From the NCBI GenBank assembly GCA_031369365.1, contig JANMOP010000050.1, forward strand, positions 1 through 10,262: 10,262 nucleotides of DNA, read 5' to 3'. Position numbers and translations under genes: made by a program. This stretch comes from Methylotenera_A sp031369365 (GTDB lineage: Bacteria > Pseudomonadota > Gammaproteobacteria > Burkholderiales > Methylophilaceae). Numbering within the stretch: position 1 is the stretch's first letter; the number at the start of each line of letters is the position of its first letter. Under the pieces are notes generated by a model that had not been told where the DNA came from, searched no databases, and saw only the letters and a program-made list of their open reading frames with translations. Of the stretch, positions 5,701 through 10,262 are shown piece by piece.

Positions 5701-6738
5701 CTACGGTTTTCGTAGCTCGCTTAGATCCCAGCGTGGCTTAATGCTAAAAGCATACGCGCCAGCACCCGCGTGGTTATTTGCTTGCAGGCCATGTGCTTTT
5801 AACCTTAAAGCCCCTGCAAAAGAAATCATCGCGCCGTTGTCCGTACAAAATTCTAGGCGCGGATAGCTCACGACGCACAGTTTGCGTTTAGCTGCCGCAT
5901 TTAGCCGCTCGCGAAGTCTTGTGTTTGCGCCCACACCGCCCGAAACGACTAAATTATCCAAGCCTGTTTCGCGCAAGGCTGCCATGCATTTTAGCGTTAA
6001 AATTTCGGTCACCGCTTCTTGAAACTCCCATGCAATATCCGCTTTAATTTCGTCTGTTAGCGGCTGATTGTTATTCACTAATGTCAGCACGGCCGTTTTC
6101 AATCCGCTAAAACTAAAGTTTAAATCTTTGCTATTTAACAGCGGGCGCGGCAATTTAAAGTTAGCTTTACCTTGCTCTGCAAGCCGCGCTAATGCTGGCC
6201 CACCAGGGTAATCGAGGCCGAGTAATTTCGCGGTTTTGTCAAACGCTTCGCCCGCTGCATCGTCTAGTGTGTCGCCTAAAAGTGTATATTCGCCAATACC
6301 ATCCACGCGCATAATCTGAGAGTGCCCGCCAGAAACCAGCAGCGCAACAAATGGAAATTTTGGTGGATTATCCTCCAACAAAGCAGCTAACAAATGACCT
6401 TCTAAATGATGCACGCCTACGCTTGGCACTTGCAAAGCCATTGCCAGCGATTGTGCAATGCTTGTGCCTACCAACAGCGCGCCTGCCAACCCTGGGCCTT
6501 GAGTATAGGCGATGCCGTTAATATCTTTTAAGGTTTTATTGGCTTGTTTTAACACCAACTCGGTCAGCGGCAAGGCACGCCGAATATGGTCTCTGGAGGC
6601 AAGCTCTGGCACTACACCGCCATATTCGGCGTGCATTTGCACCTGCGAGTGTAGCGCATGCGATAATAGCCCAAGTTCGGTGTCGTACAGCGCGACGCCC
6701 GTTTCGTCGCACGAGGATTCAAAGCCCAAAACTAACAT
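5701..6738 (-). CDS. tsaD: tRNA N6-adenosine threonylcarbamoyltransferase, catalytic subunit TsaD
   Basis: TsaD, with TsaB and TsaE, transfers the threonylcarbamoyl group from TC-AMP to A37 of ANN-decoding tRNAs (t6A). The 345-residue product is an ASKHA-fold protein of normal length. It shows GFESSCDETGVA at the N terminus and HHLEGHLLA with metal ligands His111 and His115. Further on are LLVSGGHSQI, LGDTLDDAAGEAFDKTAKLLGL with YPGGP, NFSFSGLKTAV, VVSGGVGANTRLRERL, and FCTDNGAMI with metal ligand Asp300. All key residues are present. It is transcribed away from rpsU, an arrangement also found in E. coli. The C-terminal end lies 8 bp from the GC-rich inverted repeats. Confidence 0.98.
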   Translation of the reverse strand: MLVLGFESSCDETGVALYDTELGLLSHALHSQVQMHAEYGGVVPELASRDHIRRALPLTELVLKQANKTLKDINGIAYTQGPGLAGALLVGTSIAQSLAMALQVPSVGVHHLEGHLLAALLEDNPPKFPFVALLVSGGHSQIMRVDGIGEYTLLGDTLDDAAGEAFDKTAKLLGLDYPGGPALARLAEQGKANFKLPRPLLNSKDLNFSFSGLKTAVLTLVNNNQPLTDEIKADIAWEFQEAVTEILTLKCMAALRETGLDNLVVSGGVGANTRLRERLNAAAKRKLCVVSYPRLEFCTDNGAMISFAGALRLKAHGLQANNHAGAGAYAFSIKPRWDLSELRKP

Positions 6739-6755
6739 TAATTTAGCCTAAATGG

Positions 6756-6783
6756 CACTTTTATGCTCTAAACCATAAAAGTG
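6756..6783. promoter_or_regulatory. Perfect 10-bp inverted repeat in the tsaD-rpsU divergent region
   Basis: CACTTTTATG (6756-6765) and CATAAAAGTG (6774-6783) are perfect inverted copies 8 bp apart. The repeat ends just before the candidate rpsU -35 box and 18 bp from the tsaD start. It could be an operator for a dimeric regulator acting on both genes, or a hairpin in the tsaD leader. No regulator is identified. Confidence 0.5.
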
Positions 6784-6784
6784 A

Positions 6785-6813
6785 TTGAAAAAAAAAGATT
6801 ATACGATTAAAAT
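6785..6813 (+). promoter_or_regulatory. Sigma-70 promoter of the rpsU operon
   Basis: TTGAAA (6785-6790) and TAAAAT (6808-6813) are separated by exactly 17 bp of A-rich DNA, each matching consensus at 5 of 6 positions. Transcription from here would start near 6820 and give a leader of about 65 nt before rpsU. Confidence 0.65.
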
Positions 6814-6823
6814 GGCGGACTTT

Positions 6824-6859
6824 TCTCGAGTTTGTTGGGTTAGTTTAAAACACTCGAGA
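6824..6859 (+). promoter_or_regulatory. Inverted repeat in the rpsU 5' leader
   Basis: TCTCGAGT (6824-6831) and ACTCGAGA (6852-6859) are perfect inverted copies with a 20-nt spacer. They sit just downstream of the predicted transcription start and 26 nt before the rpsU ATG. In RNA they would form a stem-loop, possibly an autoregulatory site for S21. Each arm also contains the palindrome CTCGAG, so a DNA-binding role is equally possible. Confidence 0.5.
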
Positions 6860-6885
6860 GCTATTGACCTATAAAGAGAGAACGA

Positions 6886-7098
6886 ATGTCTAGTGTACGC
6901 GTAAAAGAGAATGAGCCGTTTGACGTTGCCCTGCGCCGTTTTAAACGTCTAATTGAAAAAACTGGTTTGTTGAATGATTTGCGCGCGCGCGAATTTTACG
7001 AAAAACCAACGTGGGAACGTAAACGTAAAGCTGCTGCTGCGGTTAAACGTCAATACCGCCGCCTGCGTAACCAAACGCTTCCAGCAAAACTATATTAA
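6886..7098 (+). CDS. rpsU: 30S ribosomal protein S21
   Basis: S21 is a small basic 30S protein needed for initiation on natural mRNAs, binding near the anti-Shine-Dalgarno end of 16S rRNA. The 70-residue product has the usual length and signatures: VRVKENEPFDVALRRFKR, the EKTGLLNDLRAREFYEKPT segment, and an Arg/Lys-rich C terminus (WERKRKAAAAVKRQYRRLR). It is preceded by the purine-rich AAAGAGAGAACGA. The next gene starts 3 nt after its stop, so the two are almost certainly co-transcribed. The tsaD gene is divergent. Confidence 0.98.
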   Translation: MSSVRVKENEPFDVALRRFKRLIEKTGLLNDLRAREFYEKPTWERKRKAAAAVKRQYRRLRNQTLPAKLY

Positions 7099-7101
7099 GC
7101 G

Positions 7102-7401
7102 ATGGCTGACGCACAAGCAAAGCCAGAAAATCAAGACTTCTGGCGCGTTGCCGATAGCTTTATTGCACACGCCAACGCACAAAACGATACCGATCGTGGT
7201 GTGGTAGGCGCAGGTTTTGCCTATAGCTCTGCCCGTTTTAATGCGTTCGTAATTGCCTCGCAATGCGGTACAAAAGAAGCGTTTGAAGCCGAAAAAGCGG
7301 CTGCGATTGATTATTTTGTTGAGCAATACAAATTAGCACTGACCGAAAATGTGGCAGATTACTCTGCCAATTTCAGCAAATACATTAGTCAAAACGCTTA
7401 A
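7102..7401 (+). CDS. DUF3144 family protein of unknown function
   Basis: The 99-residue, soluble and acidic product resembles the DUF3144 family as I recall it: an N-terminal FWRVADSFIAHANAQN helix, DRGVVGAGFAYSSARFNAFVIAS in the middle, and a C-terminal YFVEQYKLALTENVADYSANF. No signal peptide, membrane segment or catalytic motif is visible. The ATG lies 3 nt after the rpsU stop and 9 nt separate its stop from the next gene, so it is the middle gene of a three-gene operon. The context suggests a role tied to translation or growth state, but that is inference from position only. Confidence 0.8.
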   Translation: MADAQAKPENQDFWRVADSFIAHANAQNDTDRGVVGAGFAYSSARFNAFVIASQCGTKEAFEAEKAAAIDYFVEQYKLALTENVADYSANFSKYISQNA

Positions 7402-7410
7402 ATCTTAAGC
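7396..7410 (+). promoter_or_regulatory. Small hairpin abutting the YqeY-family start codon
   Basis: GCTTAA (7396-7401) and TTAAGC (7405-7410) form a perfect 6-bp stem with a 3-nt loop. The stem contains the stop codon of the preceding gene and ends directly at the ATG at 7411. No Shine-Dalgarno sequence is seen, so ribosomes finishing the upstream gene may open the stem and reinitiate. Confidence 0.4.
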
Positions 7411-7854
7411 ATGAGCCTTAAAAATCAAATTACCGAAGACATGAAAACCGCCATGCGCGCTAAAGATAGCGTGCGTCTTGGTGCAATTCGCTTGTTGCTG
7501 GCTGCCATTAAACAGCGCGAAGTGGATGAGCGCATTGAGTTGACCGATAGCGATGTGATTAGTGTGATTGAAAAAATGCTTAAACAACGTCGCGATTCAA
7601 TTGCTGCGTTTGAGTTGGCAAAAAGAGACGATTTGGCTGATATTGAAAAGTTTGAAGTCAGTGTGCTGCAAACTTACATGCCAAAACAAATGAGTGACGC
7701 TGAAATTAGCGCGATTGTTGACCAAGTGATTGCTGACTGTGGCGCGCAAGGCGCGAAAGACATGGGTAAAGTGGTTGGACTGGTGAAACCGCTGGTGGCG
7801 GGCATGGCCGATATGGGAAAGGTTTCAGGCTTAATTAAAGCACGACTTGCATAG
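7411..7854 (+). CDS. GatB/YqeY domain-containing protein
   Basis: The 147-residue product is a full-length YqeY-type protein: a helical domain related to the tRNA-binding tail of the GatB amidotransferase subunit. Visible signatures are SLKNQITEDMKTAMRAKDSVRLGAIRLLLAAIKQREVD at the start, VISVIEKMLKQRRDSI, FEVSVLQTYMPKQMSDAEI, and MGKVVGLVKPLVAGMADMGKVSGLIKARL at the end. Its cellular role is not established; tRNA binding is the usual inference from GatB. YqeY genes between rpsU and dnaG are common in bacteria. It ends the rpsU operon, with a terminator 30 nt after its stop. Confidence 0.93.
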   Translation: MSLKNQITEDMKTAMRAKDSVRLGAIRLLLAAIKQREVDERIELTDSDVISVIEKMLKQRRDSIAAFELAKRDDLADIEKFEVSVLQTYMPKQMSDAEISAIVDQVIADCGAQGAKDMGKVVGLVKPLVAGMADMGKVSGLIKARLA

Positions 7855-7883
7855 TTAGGTTAAATTAAAGTTTAGTAAAAATT

Positions 7884-7905
7884 AAAGAGCGAAAGCTCTT
7901 TTTTT
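7884..7905 (+). terminator. Rho-independent terminator of the rpsU operon
   Basis: AAAGAGC (7884-7890), a GAAA tetraloop and GCTCTTT (7895-7901) form a 7-bp stem followed by a T-run to 7905. It separates rpsU-DUF3144-yqeY from dnaG. Confidence 0.85.
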
Positions 7906-7932
7906 GTTTCAAGACCCAATTTTTGTTCGGCT

Positions 7933-8043
7933 GTCATTCTGATGCAGGTCAGAATCTAGGTCAGTTTGACATTAGCCTTGTTACATTAAACAACCATTAT
8001 TGAATATGCTGCTTGACCAGATCCCAGCCTCCGGTGGAATGAC
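7933..8043. mobile_element. MITE-like element 3 (GTCATTC family)
   Basis: A 111-bp element is bounded by GTCATTC (7933-7939) and GAATGAC (8037-8043). The left arm folds as ATTCTGA/TCAGAAT (7936-7955). The right arm, around ATCCCA and TGGAAT, folds less well. The two ends have diverged from each other far more than those of the copy at 4809. It sits between the rpsU operon terminator and the candidate dnaG promoter. Confidence 0.5.
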
Positions 8044-8054
8044 GGAGCTTGTGG

Positions 8055-8084
8055 TTGAAGCTTCGGTGAAAACTTTGTTATCTT
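8055..8084 (+). promoter_or_regulatory. Candidate promoter of dnaG
   Basis: TTGAAG (8055-8060) and TATCTT (8079-8084) are 18 bp apart, each matching consensus at 4 of 6 positions. The site begins 12 bp after the MITE-like element. A terminator upstream makes some promoter here necessary, but these boxes are weak. Confidence 0.35.
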
Positions 8085-8110
8085 CTACAATTAAACGGTA
8101 AAATTGCTAC

Positions 8111-9877
8111 ATGATCCCAGAATCATTTATTCAAGAGCTTTTAAATCGCGTGGACGTGGTTGATGTAATTGATAAAAGTGTGCCGCTGAAAAAAGCGGGT
8201 GCTAATTACTCTGCTTGCTGTCCGTTCCATAATGAAAAATCTCCCAGTTTTACCGTGAGTCCCACCAAGCAGTTTTATCATTGTTTTGGTTGTGGCGCAC
8301 ACGGCACGGCAATTGGTTTTTTGATGGAATATGCGGGCTTAAGTTTTATTGAAGCGATTAACGATTTAGCCAAAAATGTCGGCATGATAGTGCCTCAGGA
8401 GCAATCTACGTCTGCCTCGCGCGAGGCCGACGCAACCAATAAAACTATTAAGCTTGGCTTGCAAGAAACGCTGCAGCAAGCCGCTAACTATTACAAAGCT
8501 GAACTTAAAAAATCCGAACGCGCGATTGAATACTTAAAAGGCCGTGGTTTAAGCGGCAAAATTGCGGCCAAGTTTCAAGTGGGTTATGCACCTGCGGGCT
8601 GGCAAAATCTACAAAACGTATTTGCCAATTACGATAACGAAGCCTTGCAAGCTGCGGGTTTGGTGGTGGAAAACGATCAAGGCAAACGTTACGATAGGTT
8701 TCGTGACCGCATTATGTTTCCGATTCATGATCAAAAAGGCCAGGTGATCGGCTTTGGCGGACGCGTGATTAATAATGAAGATACCCCGAAATATTACAAC
8801 TCGCCTGAAACGCCGCTGTTTCAAAAAGGCCATGAATTGTATGGCTTATTTGTTGCCCGTCGCGCCATAAGGGACGCGGGACGCGTGCTGGTGGTAGAAG
8901 GTTATATGGATGTGGTGGCGTTGGCGCAATACGGCATAGAATATGCGGTGGCGGCACTGGGCACGGCCACCACGCCGTTTCATATTACCAAGCTGATGCG
9001 CCAAACCGATGAAATTGTCTTTTGTTTTGATGGCGATAACGCAGGCCGCACCGCAGCTTGGCGCGCGGCCATGAATGCGCTACCAGCATTAACGGATGGG
9101 CTAAAATTACGTTTTTTGTTTTTACCTAAAGAGCACGATCCTGACAGCTATGTGCGCGAATTTGGCAAAGAGAAAATTGAGGCTGAAATGCAAGCTGCCA
9201 TGCCACTTTCGCAATATATTGTGCAGCATTTAAGCGAACAAAACCCGCTCAATTCGCAAGAAGATAAAGTGCAATTTTTAAACGAAGCCGAGCCTATTTT
9301 GCGGCAAATAGTCGCGCCGCGATTTTCACTGATGTTGCGTAAGCGCATTGCAGAACTCGCGGAAGTGACCGAGGCAGAAATGCAGAGTTTACTGAAATTA
9401 CCCGCGCCTAATCGACCACCAACCAAGGCCACGCAAAAGCAAAGCCGCGCGCCAATCTCGATTAAAAAGCGTTTTGTGTTGATGTTGTTAATGCGACCAA
9501 GTTTGGCTAAAGCTGAGCATTTGAATTTTGCCCAAGACTTTACTGAAGAAGACGTGCTTATGCAGGCTAGTATCCATGCGGCTCTTAAGCAGCCGCAATC
9601 TAAGCCCGCCGCACTTTTGCACACGATTGAGTCTCATATAGACCCAAGATTACTGCATGAAATTCAGCGTGAATTGCATGTATTGGACGAAACTTTAGAT
9701 TTTGCGCTTGAATTTGAAGGCGCGCGTACCCAATTAGTAGAACTAACCCAGCACAAACAAGATGGTGGTTTGCTAAACGAGCTAAAAGGCAAACCTTTTA
9801 GTGCATTGAGTGAAGAAGAGCGCGAAATGCTGAAAAGCTTAACCGCCAAAAAACCTAAAGCAAAAACAATGCTCTAA
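8111..9877 (+). CDS. dnaG: DNA primase DnaG
   Basis: DnaG makes the RNA primers for leading- and lagging-strand replication. The 588-residue product has all three domains. The N-terminal CHC2 zinc finger has ligands Cys37, His40, Cys58 and Cys61 (CCPFHNEKSPSF...FYHCFGCGAHG). The RNA polymerase core carries KRYDRFRDRIMFPI and IGFGGRV. The TOPRIM part has catalytic Glu263 in VVEGYMDVVAL, Asp307 and Asp309 in FCFDGDNAGRTAAW, and DPDSYVR. A linker rich in Lys, Gln and Pro (about 430-450) leads to the C-terminal helical domain that binds DnaB helicase. Length is close to the 581 residues of E. coli DnaG. The ATG at 8111 matches the family N terminus (IPESFIQELLNRVDVVDVI), though its Shine-Dalgarno sequence is poor, which suits a low-abundance protein. 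rpoD follows. Confidence 0.98.
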   Translation: MIPESFIQELLNRVDVVDVIDKSVPLKKAGANYSACCPFHNEKSPSFTVSPTKQFYHCFGCGAHGTAIGFLMEYAGLSFIEAINDLAKNVGMIVPQEQSTSASREADATNKTIKLGLQETLQQAANYYKAELKKSERAIEYLKGRGLSGKIAAKFQVGYAPAGWQNLQNVFANYDNEALQAAGLVVENDQGKRYDRFRDRIMFPIHDQKGQVIGFGGRVINNEDTPKYYNSPETPLFQKGHELYGLFVARRAIRDAGRVLVVEGYMDVVALAQYGIEYAVAALGTATTPFHITKLMRQTDEIVFCFDGDNAGRTAAWRAAMNALPALTDGLKLRFLFLPKEHDPDSYVREFGKEKIEAEMQAAMPLSQYIVQHLSEQNPLNSQEDKVQFLNEAEPILRQIVAPRFSLMLRKRIAELAEVTEAEMQSLLKLPAPNRPPTKATQKQSRAPISIKKRFVLMLLMRPSLAKAEHLNFAQDFTEEDVLMQASIHAALKQPQSKPAALLHTIESHIDPRLLHEIQRELHVLDETLDFALEFEGARTQLVELTQHKQDGGLLNELKGKPFSALSEEEREMLKSLTAKKPKAKTML

Positions 9878-9880
9878 GTT

Positions 9881-9911
9881 GCAATCTTGCTTAAAGTTTA
9901 AGCAAGATTGC
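9881..9911. terminator. Long perfect hairpin between dnaG and rpoD
   Basis: GCAATCTTGCTTAAA (9881-9895) and TTTAAGCAAGATTGC (9897-9911) are perfect 15-bp inverted copies around a single base; T9880 and A9912 extend the pairing. It starts 3 nt after the dnaG stop. A proper U-run is missing on both strands (only ATTAAAATTT follows), so it may be a weak terminator, an RNase processing site or a 3'-end stabiliser. Confidence 0.65.
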
Positions 9912-9912
9912 A

Positions 9913-9942
9913 TTAAAATTTAGAGGCAATTTGAGGTATAAT
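9913..9942 (+). promoter_or_regulatory. Sigma-70 promoter of rpoD
   Basis: A consensus TATAAT at 9937-9942, followed by CGCGGGCT, lies 18 bp after TTAAAA (9913-9918, 4 of 6 matches to -35). It begins 2 nt after the dnaG-rpoD hairpin and gives a leader of about 45 nt, so rpoD can be transcribed independently of dnaG. Confidence 0.6.
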
Positions 9943-9993
9943 CGCGGGCTTCCCGTAATTGCGCTACACTCAGAATTTAGAACAGGATCAGGC

Positions 9994-10262
9994 ATGGCCA
10001 GACCAAAATCAGATAAAACATTAGAAAAAGAGCGCTTAAAGCTTGCTGCTGAGGCGGCGCTAGATCCAGAAGCGCAAGCTTTGGATGCAGAAGCACGTCG
10101 TAGCCGCCTAAAAACGCTTATTATTTTAGGTAAAGAGCGCGGCTATTTAACCTACGCCGAAATTAACGATCACTTGCCAGATGACGTGCAAAACTCTGAA
10201 CAAATTGATGGCATTATCGGCATGATTAATGACATGGGTATTCAGGTGTATGAAGAAGCGCC
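9994..10262 (+). CDS. rpoD: RNA polymerase primary sigma factor RpoD (sigma-70), 3'-truncated by the window edge
   Basis: RpoD directs RNA polymerase to housekeeping promoters. Only the first 89 complete codons are present. After a charged N-terminal stretch (MARPKSDKTLEKERLKLAAE) comes the diagnostic region 1.1: RLKTLIILGKERGYLTYAEI, NDHLPDDVQNSEQIDGIIG and MINDMGIQVYEEA. Region 1.1 blocks free sigma from binding DNA. The N-terminal extension before region 1.1 is longer than in E. coli, as in other betaproteobacteria. The ATG has AGGATCAGG just upstream. The core regions 2 to 4 lie outside the window. Position after dnaG supports the call. Confidence 0.95.
   Translation, partial: MARPKSDKTLEKERLKLAAEAALDPEAQALDAEARRSRLKTLIILGKERGYLTYAEINDHLPDDVQNSEQIDGIIGMINDMGIQVYEEA

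Noticed and set aside
9148..9624. A 158-codon open frame on the minus strand inside dnaG
   Set aside because: It is antisense to well-conserved primase sequence, Cys/Ser-rich in the way of a shadow frame, and has no recognisable domain.

Overview
The window looks like a housekeeping stretch of a betaproteobacterial chromosome, most likely a methylotroph of the Methylophilaceae (Methylotenera or a relative). This is inferred from protein flavour, moderate GC with AT-rich spacers, and gene order; no 16S gene is present. Two conserved translation/replication neighbourhoods are joined: the end of the rimM-trmD-rplS operon (left), and folB/plsY/tsaD next to rpsU, dnaG and rpoD (right). The right-hand order resembles the region around the E. 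coli macromolecular synthesis operon.

Layout. 1-1174: the C-terminal three quarters of trmD, a 196-bp spacer holding a large imperfect palindrome, then rplS and its terminator. 1175-2767: an AT-rich leader with three tandem 13-mers, then ogt (O6-alkylguanine-DNA repair) and xerD (chromosome dimer resolution). 2768-3361: about 600 bp without a convincing gene but full of structure: a hairpin repeat cluster, a roughly 250-bp element with nested long-range complementarity, and a 113-bp MITE-like element. 3362-4441 (minus): an AT-rich gene of the putative phage abortive infection (putAbiC/AbiC-like) type, split by one in-frame TGA and overlapping the folB stop by 4 nt. 4438-6738: folB (minus), plsY (plus) and tsaD (minus). 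6739-10262: a divergent control region, then rpsU, a DUF3144 gene and a YqeY-family gene closed by a terminator. After these come dnaG and the start of rpoD, each with its own candidate promoter.

The coding content is mostly core: tRNA modification (TrmD m1G37, TsaD t6A37), ribosomal proteins L19 and S21, folate and phospholipid synthesis (FolB, PlsY), replication (DnaG), transcription (RpoD), recombination (XerD) and repair (Ogt). The unusual material lies between the genes. Three MITE-like elements share GTCATTC/GAATGAC ends and hairpin arms. There is a separate GC-rich inverted-repeat family, a palindromic spacer repeat, a multi-stem element that could be a structured RNA or a non-autonomous mobile element, and a solitary phage-defence gene that appears inactivated by a nonsense codon.
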